Source: Anniella stebbinsi
Taxonomy: Eukaryota; Chordata; Lepidosauria; Squamata; Anniellidae
DNA length: 64,000 bases
Direction: 5' to 3'
Assembly: GCA_029215795.1 (NCBI GenBank)
Contig: JARDYH010000007.1
Coordinates: 65,340,763 to 65,404,762 of the forward strand
Within the stretch, counting starts at the first letter, position 1. Each line of letters begins with the position of its first letter. Below are positions 51,924-63,557 of the stretch, in pieces. A program made the translations under genes and the position numbers. Below the pieces are notes generated by a model. It did not search any database. It saw only the letters and a program-made list of their open reading frames with translations, and was not told where the DNA came from.

Positions 51924-52953
51924 GCAGGGGGGTGTTGTATGAATGCTATCCAGGGCCTCCCTGCTAGGTTGTATATGCATCCAACACCATGGACCAATTT
52001 TTCAAGGCCTGCTTCAACAGCACTCCGTATGGCCAATGTATGTGCTCCTGCCACACTCTTTGGCAACAGAGGAGGAGGAGAAATAACTGGATATTAAATT
52101 TATTGTCTATTAGAGTGCTTGCCTCTGGTTCGTCTAAAGCAGGGGCTGCCCATCTTTTCAGATTGGTGAGCCTGTTTGAAATTTTGGGAGAGTGTCATGG
52201 GCGATCGCACAAAATGGCTGCCAGGGGCTTGCCGATAAAATGGCTGCCATGGCCGGTCACAAAGCACACATTGCTTAGAAGTCAAACTGGTTAGATGAAA
52301 AGAAAAAATAATTTGCCCAAGATTCTAAGTCCAAGGCAGAGATGGCGTCTGAGCTCGAAACCATAAAACTACTCTTATGAATCCACATTAAGGTGGACTT
52401 TGCTTTGTCCCAGTTAAAAGGTTATTATTATTATATATACCTTTTAAAATGAAATAAAAAGCAGATGAGGCTGAAAGCTTGGCGGGTGTCCAGGGAGGCC
52501 ACCATGCTGGAGAACCCCGCTGTAAAGAGTGGTCTATATGCCCCCTCCCCTTTTCTGGTGAATGGCCCAAGAGCGTGGCTGCGTAAGGATTTGAACACAA
52601 ACAACAAGGTGCTAGCCTTAACCAAATCCACAAAATGAAAAAAGAAAGTTAAGGAAAAAAATGTGGTAAATTTTAATGCTAATAAAATATTTACATCAAA
52701 TAAGAACACTATTCAGCATATATATGTGTAATACCAAAGTAAAAACAAAGCTCTTATGATTCTGGCCAAACTCATTTCAACAAATGCGTCTTCTTCAGTG
52801 GCCCAATCACTGAAAATAAGCAATAGAAATAATAAAACATTTAGTAGTGCCTTAGATGGAGGCAGAGAAATTTAGTCTTTTCCAATATATAATATAATGT
52901 AGTATAAGATTTTTTAAAGGACCCACTGAAATTATTTCAGTACCGAGTAGAGG
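51924..52953. other. Gene-free stretch
   Basis: An ATT/TA run near 52424-52440. The phrase 'aatgcgtcttcttcagtggc' near 52783 resembles the inverted-end family. Otherwise unrecognised. Confidence 0.4.
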
Positions 52954-53287
52954 TTTTTCACAAAGGGGTTGACTTAAATATTCCCCAAACTATGGGATTG
53001 AATCACTCCCCAGACTGGTGAGTACAGAAGCCTGGCGGTCGAGGGCTTATCTTGGGAGTACCTTTTTATTAACAAGTAGTGAAGCCAGAGAATTACGTTT
53101 GTGAGTATCCCTTAGTTTACTTTTAGTGAAAATTGTTATACATTCCTGTGAAGCTAAACTATAACTGGGCATCTAAATAATTTTTCTATCTATATCTTTT
53201 ATTCCAGGGTGTACTATACTCACCAATCTGGGGAGTGATACAATCCCATAGTTTGGGGAATATTTAAGTCAGTCCCTTTGTGAAAAA
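52954..53287. repeat. Inverted repeat with 71-bp arms
   Basis: 52954-53024 and 53217-53287 are reverse complements with only a few differences ('tccccaaactatgggattg' against 'caatcccatagtttgggga'). About 190 bp of AT-rich sequence separates them. The arms may be the ends of a small transposon. No duplication is evident outside them. Confidence 0.85.
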
Positions 53288-54130
53288 ACTCACCAATGTC
53301 AGGGTGAGGGCTACGGTTGTGCCCAGGGAGAAGCAGCAGCTGAGGGGGCTTCACCCTCCCAGGGGCTTCATGGCAACTCGCTCAGGTATCCAGATGACTA
53401 GCAGGTGGCAGCAGAGCACTCAATGGCTGCTCCAGCTCCATCTGCTGTCCCAGGCCTTCCCCACTTCAGAACCCCCCCCCCCAACACACACACACACACA
53501 CACGAAGCAGCGTGTCGCTCATGCCAGGAGCAGCTGCGCTCCACCCAGCGCTGGGTGGTCACATGTGCCTGGCACTGCAGGGAAGCTGCACAGATGATCT
53601 GGGTGTGAGCAAGCCATGCGCTCTCCTTGAGGTGCTGATGATCCTGCAAGCGTTTGGCTAGAGCGGGGAACAGGGAACGTAGGCTGAGTCGAGATCTCCC
53701 AGGGATGCCTCTGCCAAATTCCCAGAGTGCCGGGTCCCTCTTGCCCCTCGCTTTATTTGAAGACAATGAAGAGGTCTGCCATGGAATCTACAAAGCCTTA
53801 TTCAGGCACTAAACATCTTCTCCCAGCTGAAGGGAATCGAAAGGTTCTAGGGGACTTGTCTTCTAGGCAAGATGATGCAACATAAGCGAACCAGTTGTTC
53901 TTTCAAGGAAAGGGAAAGCCCATTTCTTTCAGTACGCCTTAACTTCAGGGAGACTGGTTCTGACCAAGCCGTTTCCGAGCAATCACCCGGACCGCCCTCC
54001 TCCGCCCTCCCTTTGTCTCAGCCCGCCTTTCTCTCCTACAGAATCTCGCATCCACCAGGCTTTCCACGCCCTTCTCCTCGGAAGAAGAAGCCAGATTCCC
54101 AGCTTGAAGAGTGTTTACACCCTCTGGCTG
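53288..54130. other. Gene-free stretch
   Basis: A CA run lies at 53485-53503. A pyrimidine tract ending ctacag at 54041 looks like an acceptor but no donor follows in an open frame. Confidence 0.4.
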
Positions 54131-54485
54131 CCTCTACAAGAGAGGTTTAAAGCTCTTTCAAGGCGCTTTAAAAAAATTACCTCTACAAGAACAGAGCGCA
54201 AATCGGGCGTAGAGGCGCGTTATCTCTCCGATTATGCGCATTATCGAATGCGTGTTAAACAGCAAGTTTTATTTTGCTCCGGCTGTTAAAGTGCACTTTG
54301 ACTATGTGAACAAGCGCTTATGCGCATTAACTTCTTGTAAAGCGCATTTTGGTCATCCGTTAATGCGCTTCGCCGCCTGTCGCCACCTCTCGTGCAGAGG
54401 TATTAGGTGTAAATGCGCTTCAGCGATTATGCGCATAATCACCTAACCAGGCGCAAAAGCGAATCCTTGTAGAGGGGACCTCTGA
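54131..54485. mobile_element. TIR element, family E, short copy
   Basis: The ends are CCTCTACAAG and CTTGTAGAGG, 10-bp perfect inverted repeats; the 5' motif recurs inside at about 54180. The interior is full of GCGC/TTATGCGCATTA-type palindromes. The length is 355 bp. No convincing target duplication is seen. Confidence 0.65.
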
Positions 54486-56224
54486 GATAAGAGCTGGTGA
54501 AAGTTCATTCGCAGCTGGGGAAGAGCGCGTGGCAACCAACTCCCCCATTCCCGGTAAAGGCTGGGACATCCCTTGCGCTGTCTCTTCGGCCTCAGAACCT
54601 GACTCTGAATTATCGGCTGACAGTCCTTCTCCCTGCCCAAGGGGAACAGGGTTAGATACAACACCAGGTTCTGTGGGGAGGGGAGCCATGGTTGCTGAAA
54701 CACAGCCCACAGCACTCAAGACGGATCCCTTCCCTCTGCCTCCCCTGCTGCTACAGTTACACTCCTGGCCCTGGCATGGGCTTGGTTTGCTCTTTACCTC
54801 CTGGCTCTTGGCTTCATCTCCCATCTCTGACGCTTGGATGCTGCGCCTGGCTCCACTCTGACAACGGCCCACCGACACAGCCTGGAGAGCAGTAGACCCT
54901 ACCCCAGAGAAGCATAACCACCCTCCACAACTACAACACTGGTCTTGGCTGTCCAGAGGTGACCTGCTTCAGGACACTGTTTACAGATGCCATTAAAGGG
55001 CAATGAATCATCAGGTGTTTAATTGAAATTTTTATAGATTTGCTGTGTGAGGAGGTGGAAGTGCCATTTTGATTTTCTGCCTCGGGCGTCGAAATGTCTT
55101 GTGCCAAGCCTCTGCTTGCCTGGGATTTGGGGCTGCCTCTGACTTCCTGGCAGGCGCAAGGCCTCCGTTCTGCACCCCTGCCTTTTGTATTGGCTTCTCT
55201 GCACCAGATGAAGAGTTCCACACCTCTTGCTCCCACCCACCCACATCTCAGACATGTTCCTCTGTCACTCCTGCTTTTTCTGTGCCCCTCGAGTGAGGTG
55301 AAACCACAGCATCCACTTGGGGAGATGCTGCTGGCTGAGAACATGGCAGGGAAGGAGCGCCAGTTCATTCACGCTGGATCAAAGGGGCTTGGCACATCCT
55401 GGCTCCAAAAAATTCCAGGTCCTCGGCTAAAAAATAATATCACAAAACTCTGCCTTGGGTGTCCGACGGCTTGGCTTTCCGTTCCCTTCTTCTCCAGTAA
55501 GAGGGGGAGAGTTCATTGCCGAATATTATCCACGCTTCATTATAGAGATTGCCTTCTCTGAAGCCTCCACACTAAAGCAGAATATAGTAGACAGAAAGTG
55601 ACCCAAACACAGAGGATTATGCAGAAAACCAGTCAGAAGCCCCCCCCCCCCCAACCCGGAAGTGTGCATCAGGTGAAAGTGGAGGCCAAATGCCTCCTGG
55701 AGTTCAATAGAGACTGCTGGTTTACCTTGACTCCAAATGCAATGCTTTCCAACTCGGAAAGTCAAATTCACCTCCAGCAGAATAATTGATGCAAATTTCT
55801 CTGCAATTATGCAAGTGTTGTTGGCTTATTTGATCTAGTACATCAATCACATTTATTTCACTGATTTATTAGATTGTGGATACAAACTTGGCTCGGCTTC
55901 AGCAGGAGCAGGGAAAGCGCCGTCTGAGTCTGGGCCCCCCTCATGCTGCTAATCCCAGAAGAAAAGACATCTTCAGCTTTGTGTGCTCTGGGAATAGTTC
56001 AGACATTCATACCCCTTCGTGGAAGGATGGCGACCTGTGTGAATCAGCCCCGAGACATGACTTTGGGTATCTTTGAATGCCACCCAGCTGGAGCCCCCTT
56101 GAAGTGAAATGAAATGAATTGTGTCCTGTGGATTCCCCCCCACATGTTGATTAATGGGTGAGAAGTGGAACCTAACTCCTGTTTCAGATACAGAAGGGCT
56201 CTCATACACCTCCCCATCATTTCA
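54486..56224. other. Gene-free stretch
   Basis: Several open frames at 54420-55560 overlap on both strands without splice signals. AT-rich sequence at 55780-55870 ('aattgatgcaaatttctctg') could be regulatory but is unproven. Confidence 0.35.
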
Positions 56225-56520
56225 GCAGGGCAGTGAATCTGCTCCAGGATTCAGCCAGAACCAGTCCGAGCTCTAAAGGAGCTGTCCAAAGTGCGAATCC
56301 ACTCTGGGTTTCAGTCAGAACCAGTCAGAACTCAGCTCCTTTCGAGTTCTGACTGGTTCTGGCTGAAACCCGGAGCTGATTCACCACCCCACCAACATCG
56401 GAGCTATCAGCCTCCACTGCAATGGGGTTTCTGTCGCTAAGCAAGATTATTGAGAGTGTTATTTATTTTTATCTCACTCCTCAGCCAAAATGATGCCCGG
56501 AGCAGTTTACAAATAAAGAC
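56225..56520 (-). repeat. Family B copy joined to an L2-like tail
   Basis: Family B palindrome to 56420 ('ctatcagcctccactg'), then a spacer ('caatggggtttctgtcgcta'), then 'gagtgttatttatttttatc' and 'cctcagccaaaatgatgccc'. Read on the minus strand, the tail-spacer-family B order is the same as at 11725-11800, with matching spacer sequence. Confidence 0.65.
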
Positions 56521-56969
56521 TAAAAGAACATAGTTCCTGCCTGCAGGCTTGCAATCGGAAAGGACGTGACACAAAAGGAAAAGAGAAGGAGGAGGGAAGA
56601 GGGGGAAATGAAATCTTTCAGCAAGGCTGGTAGAATGGCCTGGTTTCATCTCCCTCAGCACAGCCTGCTGGATGAGACCACCTTAAAAGAGGGCACCAGC
56701 AACCCCAGCATCTAGTGGGACCTGATGGATAATTCAAAGCCTGGTTATGGGGTCTGCAGAGGCAGGGGAGCTGATGCTTTCAACCTCCTCGCTTGCTGCT
56801 CGGCTGGGGCTAGTGCAAGATCTCCTACTGCTCCTGAGCAGCTGCCTGTTGCTTCAGCACACCCTGCCCTGGCCTTGCGCCTGACCTTGCCGGACAGCTC
56901 CCGACCCTTAGGGCATCCAAGCCAAACCACACCGGTTTGGTGGAAAGGGGACAGCATCGTCTTCCGGTG
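56521..56969. other. Gene-free stretch
   Basis: No recognised repeat or exon. Confidence 0.4.
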
Positions 56970-57965
56970 CCTCTACAAGAGTGATTTAAAGCTCTTTCAA
57001 GGCGCATTACCAAATTTACCTCTACAAGAGCGCAGCGCAAATCAGGGGCCCAGGCGCGTTTTATCTCTGATTATTTGCATTTTCGAATGCGCGTTAAATA
57101 GCGACTTTTAATTTACTGTGGGAGTAAGAGCGCCTTATGTCCGTGTAAACAATTTTGTGAGGAGGCGCATTAATGATCAGATGGTCTTGATGTCATGCAT
57201 AGAACTGCCCCTTCGCTGGGAAAACCTCCCACTTTTTTGTTTAGTTTTATTTCCTGTCTCCTCCTGGCAACTTCCTCCTTGTTCTCCGTCTCTCTGGATG
57301 GAAGCTCCAGGAAAACAAGACCCAATGTGAACTGAAAATAAAGTTTATTTTACCTCCCCTGATGGAATATTTCATTCATGGAGACATGGGGCCAGATGGA
57401 GGTGGTTTCATGAGAAGTAAAGGGGGTTGGAAGGATGTGTAGATGTGCGCACAATTAGCAATCAGCTTAGACATATCGTCCCCTTGCTTCTTGCTGGGTT
57501 CCTGACATGAGCTGTGTATGTGTGTGTGTTCTCGCTGGGAAGAGGAGGGGGAAGGAACGAAGCAGCATCTCCCTGTCTGTTTTGGCATGTGTGTGCGTGC
57601 GCGAGGCACAATCCCATTTACTCCTGAGCGGTTCAGTTCAAATGACAATTGGGCAAAGGGAGGGGGAGAGAGGTAGCCAAACAGGTTAACCACATCATTC
57701 CCGGCAGGTAACCTAGGTAACCAAAGGCGGGAGATTCTGGTAGGCGGGGAGAATAAAGGGTTCAAAACCTGTTTGGATAGTTTCCCGGGACAAAGCGCAT
57801 TACTTTCAGAAACATTTGCATGCATGTCAACAACTTTAAAGCAAGTTTCATACAGCCAGTAATGTGCTTCAACGCCTCTCGTATATAGGTATTAGGCGTA
57901 AAAGCGATTGTCAGGAGATGCACATACTCGGGGAACCCGGTGTCAAAGCAAAATCTTGTAGAGGG
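56970..57965. mobile_element. TIR element, family E, long copy with extra internal sequence
   Basis: It has the same inverted ends as 54131-54485 (CCTCTACAAG and CTTGTAGAGG) and aligns with it from both sides. The left homology runs to about 57177 ('ggaggcgcattaatga') and the right resumes near 57785 ('aaagcgcattactttcag'). The roughly 600 bp between is absent from the short copy and less GCGC-rich. It contains AATAAA at 57337-57342 and a GT run. It may be captured host sequence, or the short copy may be a deletion derivative. Confidence 0.6.
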
Positions 57966-58329
57966 GGCCTTCCTCTCCTCTTCCGCCACCCTTGAGCGGG
58001 TCCAAAATTCACCCCCACATACAAACACTTGTCTCATGCTTGAGCTGCTTTTGCTGGGTCCAGGCCTGCCATTTGTCTGCCAACCCCCCAGGGAACAATG
58101 CACAGGCTCCTGTGAAGTGGGGGTCCAGCTTCCCTTTAGCAGATGAGCATCCTGGAGGAGCAGATGAGATGCACCTACACCGGCATCCTAAGGCAGGAAG
58201 GCTGCTGCTTCTCCTCTCTCCAGGAAAGCTCGTAGGACTACGATTTTGGAGGGAAGGGGGAGAAATGTCTTCTGGGTAAATATCCCTCGCCTACATTTTT
58301 CAAAACTATTCAAATTAACCAGGCCCATC
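57966..58329. other. Gene-free stretch
   Basis: No recognised repeat or exon. Confidence 0.4.
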
Positions 58330-58830
58330 CACCCCTTGCAGGGTCAGAGCATTGTGCATGCCGCCGTTAAAAGGTCTCCTGGCAGGTTTCATGAGGATCT
58401 TTGCGCTGTTTCAGTACGGAAGGCAGGCAGGCAGGCAAGCAGGGAGGAGAGGCTGTGGAGATCTATCGGAAGCGCATTTGAAAAGAAAAACAGCACAGGC
58501 AGAAAACCTGGGGAGCGGCGCTTGTTAGAAGAGGGAAGGGAGCTAATGGGCGCTGCCTCATCGTACATCAAGGTCAAGGGAATACAAATGATGGCAAGGG
58601 AGGCATGGTGGTGGCAGCCAGCCGGCTGGCATTCCACACGCCGGATTAGCTCCGTGTGAACGTCGCGAGCGTCCACACCTGATGGCAGGAGCCGGCCAGG
58701 TCGGCCTTGCAACTGAGAGGGCAGCACGGCATCACTTCCAATGACGATCATTTGCTTCTGCAAATTGCCTTTCGAGGGTTCTCCTGAGCCCTGAGTGCAT
58801 CGAATCACTCGGCAATCCTGGGAGGGCAGA
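58330..58830. promoter_or_regulatory. CpG-retaining, repeat-free stretch
   Basis: The stretch keeps CpGs ('gtgaacgtcgcgagcgtcca' at about 58657) and shows no transposon similarity. It could be a conserved element or a small unmethylated region. It has no promoter motif I can point to. Confidence 0.22.
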
Positions 58831-58944
58831 GCAGCGTGATTCACCCCAGACTGCAGGTGAGCAGGGAGGGAGCTCAGAGGAAAGTTGGCTGATCTCCGTT
58901 GTGGCCCAGTTGAGATTGGAAGTAGGACAGGATTCCCACGCCTG

Positions 58945-59030
58945 GTGCCCTACAGATGTGTTGAACTGCGATTCCCAGCATCCCCCAGCCAGCATGGGCA
59001 TTGATGTCCAACACATCCGCAAGGCACCAG
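58945..59030. repeat. Family C repeat
   Basis: 'tgttgaactgcgattcccag' and 'catcccccagccagcatggg' are family C phrases. Confidence 0.6.
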
Positions 59031-59304
59031 GCTGGAACGGGGACGGTACAGTCATCGCTCCTTCGTTGCCTTGGTTATGTGTCCAACACTTCTGCAAGGC
59101 ACCAGGTTGGGGCAGGCTCAACTAGGGGCGTTCCTGGCTCACCGCTCATAGCCATAGCCAGACCCTACAGACCTGTAGTCCCCACTGCACCATCGGCTAG
59201 ATGCCACAGGGTGTGCAAGGACAAGGACTCAGTATATTTGCCACTACCTCACTGCAAGAGATCCCCAGTAACGTGAGACCAACATTCGCAGAATAGCTGG
59301 TGCT

Positions 59305-59585
59305 TAGCTGACATATCTGGAAAGGCCTTTGCTTGCTTCATCTTTAGACATTATCATCTAATCTGTCGCCCTTTAAAGCTGCCATCCTGCACATGCTTTC
59401 TTCAAAGCAAGCCATCTTGCCCTTGGTGGGCCTTACTCCCAAGTAAGCATGGCTAGGATGGGTCTGGGGAGTTTGCGCAATGCCTGTTCTGCCTCCATCT
59501 CATTTGTCTTCACTACAGCCTTGCAAGGCAGTTTGGTATCATTTCCATTGTGCACACAAGAGATCCTGGCTCTCTCAGGACTACC
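59305..59585 (-). repeat. Interspersed repeat, family K, copy 2, inverted
   Basis: The reverse complement of 41240-41520: 'ggaaaggcctttgcttgctt', 'ccttactcccaagtaagcat', 'cacaagagatcctggctctc'. Confidence 0.6.
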
Positions 59586-60289
59586 TAGGAAGTTCACAAC
59601 TAAGCCAAGGATCTGGGCCCAGGTGGAGGATGCCAGGCTGGGGAACACTGTTCTACACCACTGCTAAAGGCATGTGAGTCCCCCATCCCAGCAGGTCTGA
59701 GTGGAAGCTCCTCTAACCCCTGTTTGAACTGCTGTGCATTTGCTTTGGAACAAATAACCACATTTTTCAAGATGCCACCAAGCCTGCATTCTGATTGGAC
59801 ACCCTTGCCTCAGGGTCACCCAGTCTGCTCTTCCACTTTGTTCACATCTCGCACATCACGTGAATGTTGTTCACGTATGGCACACATCGGGGGGAAGCAC
59901 AGGGCACTGATGGCTGAGGAAGATTCAAACTAGGCACTTCTCAGACTCTTACCCACCATAACTATGGACCTAACCTACTCCTCAGTTTAGGAGGGGCAGC
60001 GATCCCCGTCATCTCAACTTCTTTCCACACACAACCCCCCCCAACCCTCTATTGCTTTATTTCTTTTTTAAAGACGCGCAAGGGCTGGATTCTGCCCATC
60101 ATAAGCCATGCCAACCCTCCCTCTGATCTGAAAGCTGTGCCCCGAATCCAAGGCCAAATCCCGTACCCCTGGGGTCCCAGCAAGCACTGGTGTTTCTCAG
60201 AAGCTGCCCTGAGTCCCAGCATGAGTATTGGGGAAATGGTGGGATACAAATCATCATCACCACCACCACCACCACCACCCTCCTTCCCC
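59586..60289. other. Gene-free stretch
   Basis: A LINE-like tail with (ATC)n/(ACC)n lies at about 60228-60279 ('ggtgggatacaaatcatcat'). No exon. Confidence 0.4.
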
Positions 60290-60530
60290 AAACCCCACCC
60301 TGCTTTCCTGAGTTTTGAGGATCCCCACCATTCTAAAATGGTTGAAATGCCTCTCCGAGACTTCGTTAGGGGCAGGAAGAGCTTGAAGGAACAATATGCT
60401 GGTATTTTTTATTTGTATTTTCACTGGGCCCCTTTTTGCCTTCAGCCCTGACCAGCACTAGAATGTGGCCCCAGAGAGCGTCTCCAAAACTGAATTAGTC
60501 CCTCAGGCTGTGAGAGTTCAACCACCTCAC
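60290..60530. repeat. Family J degenerate repeat
   Basis: 'ggttgaaatgcctctccgag', 'cactagaatgtggccccaga' and 'actgaattagtccctcaggc' match the right two-thirds of family J at 9766-10368. Confidence 0.5.
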
Positions 60531-60552
60531 ATGCAAGTGGGGGGCAGGCTGT

Positions 60553-60605
<53 letters not shown>

Positions 60606-60781
60606 TGGGGGCAGGGAAGGAGGGAGAGAGCTATCCAAGAGTGCCGTCTTCACAACTCCTCTGCACAGCATTGATTTCAGAACTGAACTCAGGAGATTCC
60701 TCCATCAAGCAAAGGCCTGGTAATGGGAGTGTTATTTATCAGGGACTAAAACCTTTCCCAAGTTAACCTGAAATAGGCAAT

Positions 60782-60820
<39 letters not shown>

Positions 60821-60822
60821 AC
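60553..60822. repeat. Two CT microsatellites
   Basis: CT runs lie at about 60555-60594 (continuing into GT) and 60785-60817. Confidence 0.95.
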
Positions 60823-62654
60823 TTCCTGCATTCCATCAGACTCCAGCGCTACGGAGAAACGGAACTCCGCATAGGCCTGGGCAGAGCAGTGTGTGTGTGC
60901 TTAATGGTGGGGTTCAGCAGGAGTGGGGGGAGCTTTAACCCCACCCCACCCCAAATGTGTCCCTGGTTGCACCCTTCTTCTTGGACAGATGGAAGTGAAT
61001 GGCTGATAGAGAGGTGCTGAGTTCTGGGCAAAAATCCACCCTTGTGTCAGGATCAGACCATACCCAGATCCAGAACTGGCAGAGACCTCCTCCTCGGCAG
61101 CAGTGGTGAAGGACCCCATTGCTGGCCTCAGAACACATTAGGATCCAGGGGGGAATTTGACAGGCCCTGAGGAATATTCCAAGGCTCCCAGCCCAGAAGA
61201 CATCCTACCTTGGCTGGGTCAAGGGACCCAAAGCCCCCCCCCCCCGGTGGACACACACTCCATTTCCTAATCCTCCACCCTCATCTCTAAGTCCCCGGGA
61301 GCCTGAGCAGAAGATGCAGCATGTGCTCTCAGCCTAGGGGCACCCATCTCCATGCCTTTCTTGGGAGGAAAGGGCAAGATTGGACAAATGCACTGGATGA
61401 GAATCTTGCTGGTGTCCCAGGAAAAGGCAAGGCAGCCATGCCTGCTATGAAACTGCTCTGTTGCCATCTAGCTGTTGCTGAGACACCATCTCCTTCTGCC
61501 CAGCTCCTTGAGCTCTTGGGGGACTCCTAGGCTGGACAACTCCCCTATGGACTCAACGCACCTTGCCTAAGGCTTGCTCCTTCTGCTGGTGCCAACACTG
61601 AGTGCCTCCCCCACCCCCAGCCTTGCCAGGAGAGTGCGGAATTGAGCAAACCCGCTCTAGGAGGACATCTCCACCTGTGATGCTGGGAGGCACTCAGAGC
61701 TGCAGTACAACTCCAGACAGATTCCTTCTCTCCACGCACCAGCATAACGGCAGGAGTTTTGCAAATCTTAAATGTTTTTAAAGGATTTAAGGGGAAAATC
61801 AGCCACTGGGATGTGCCCGGTTACACAGAGAGAGCAGACAATAAGAAAGGATATCAATGGCTGGATGGAGATACAGAGTCAACGAGGGTCTGCCAAAGGC
61901 ATGAGAAGAAAGAGGGAACAGGGGATCCCTGCCTACAAAGAAGCAGCCGCTGTGAGGGCAGGAGCCTGGGCAGGTACGCTGCCACCTCTCCCCGCTGCTT
62001 CCCAGCACAGAAATCCCGCAGACGGAGCGCTCATCTCTGGCTCAGAAGAGTCACCTGATATTTGGTCCTGACGTGCTCACGGTGGAAGCCCATTAGTGGC
62101 TCCGGCGTGCAGCGAGAGTGGCGCGCACTCTGCCATCTGCCTCCGACACTCCGGTCTCTGGAGTCCCCCAAGCCGGCGGAGTGAAAGGGGGGAAATTGGT
62201 TGAGAGAGCTAATCTTTCCCCTTCCACATAAACATGATAAATGAAGTCAGGATGGAGCTCACAGACAGAGTCAGAGAGAGATGGAGAAGAGGGAGGGGGA
62301 GGGGGGACTGAGGTGGGGGAGGAGAAGAGCCCAAGCATGCAGGAGCAAGGCAGCACCTCCACCTCCACAATGCAGCCCATGGGCCCGCGGAGTGCATCAA
62401 AATGTTCCTGTTCATCCAGTCCATGGTGTGTGTGGTGGGGGGAGGATAGGAGATTTATGAAGCTCCTGGTGGAGCACCAGACAGAGCCAGAGGGGGGCTT
62501 CCAGCTTGGAGGGTCTTCTAAAAGAGGAAAGAGGAAAGAGCAGACAGGGTAATGCAGATACCAAGGCAGGGAGGGAAGAGGGTCGTTTATTCAAAGAGGT
62601 ACAGCCCACTTTTAGAGTTAGAAAACGTCAACAACAGCCTTCCCCAAACGGTGA
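60823..62654. other. Gene-free stretch
   Basis: A poly-C run near 61233 and a GA-rich stretch at 62260-62330 are the only landmarks. Open frames have no recognisable domains. Confidence 0.4.
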
Positions 62655-62760
62655 GCAACAGACATATTGGATTGCAATCCTCAGCATCCCCCAGCCAGAT
62701 TACGGGAGCTGCAGTCCCACCTGTCTGGAGGGAGCCAGGTTGGAGAAGGCTGGCCCAAAG
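62655..62760. repeat. Family C repeat
   Basis: 'tattggattgcaatcctcag', 'catcccccagccagattacg' and 'ggttggagaaggctggccc' give the palindromic layout of the family. Confidence 0.65.
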
Positions 62761-63104
62761 CAATAGACTTCTAACATCATGACAGGCAACCACATATTTT
62801 TAAAACACACACAGCCACGCCCAGCAACCCAAAGAGAAAAGTAAAAACGAGCAGGACCAATTCATGAAAATATGAGCACACGGATAGATAGGATTGGAGT
62901 TGCTGCCCATTAAACACAGCTTGGGCACACTTTGCCCCTAAAAGTAACACCAAAGGCCTCCCTAGGGAAGGTACCACCAACAAAAAGGCCCTCAGCCTCT
63001 CTCCAGCCACCACCTGCCTCCCCTCCAAAGGCATTGGCAGGTACCCAGAGAAGGGCCTCTAATGGGCACCTTAATGCCCAGGCAGGTTCGTATGAGGACA
63101 GGTG

Positions 63105-63400
63105 GCCCTTCATGCACCTTGGACCCAAGACTTTTGGTACTTTCCAGAAGGGGGGCAGAGCCTCAGGACCCGGGGCCAAATCCAGCCATTCCAAGGTGGC
63201 CATGTCCCCCCTTCCCCTGGCCTCCCAGCTGCCAATCATTTGGTAATTTCCTGGCTTTGTGGAGACCCCACTCTCAACTCTAAAAGTTTGAAATGCCTCT
63301 CCGAAGGCTGACATACTGGCAGTGGGGCAGAAGGCTAAACTATGCTGCCATTTTGAGTATGGGCATTTTGGAATTTGGGCTCTTGGGCTGAAGGAAGTTC
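63105..63400. repeat. Family J degenerate repeat
   Basis: 'ggggccaaatccagccattc', 'tttggtaatttcctggcttt' and 'gtttgaaatgcctctccgaa' are in family J order. Confidence 0.5.
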
Positions 63401-63439
63401 TGCTTTACACATTTTCAAACCACACTGAATTGTATATTG

Positions 63440-63517
63440 ATTTTTTTTTAATGTTCAGTCTTTCAATTTTTGTAAACCGCCCAGAGACCTTTGGCTGTGG
63501 GGCGGTATATAAATGTA

Positions 63518-63557
<40 letters not shown>
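63440..63557 (+). repeat. L2-clade LINE tail with (ATA)n
   Basis: 'tttttgtaaaccgcccagag' and 'ggctgtggggcggtatataa' are followed by about 13 AAT/ATA units. Confidence 0.85.

Noticed and set aside
54022..54150. Exon starting after 'ctctcctacag' at 54041
   Set aside because: No donor site follows in an open frame, and a family E element begins within 100 bp.
60555..60604. Regulatory GA/CT element
   Set aside because: A simple CT microsatellite with no associated promoter features.
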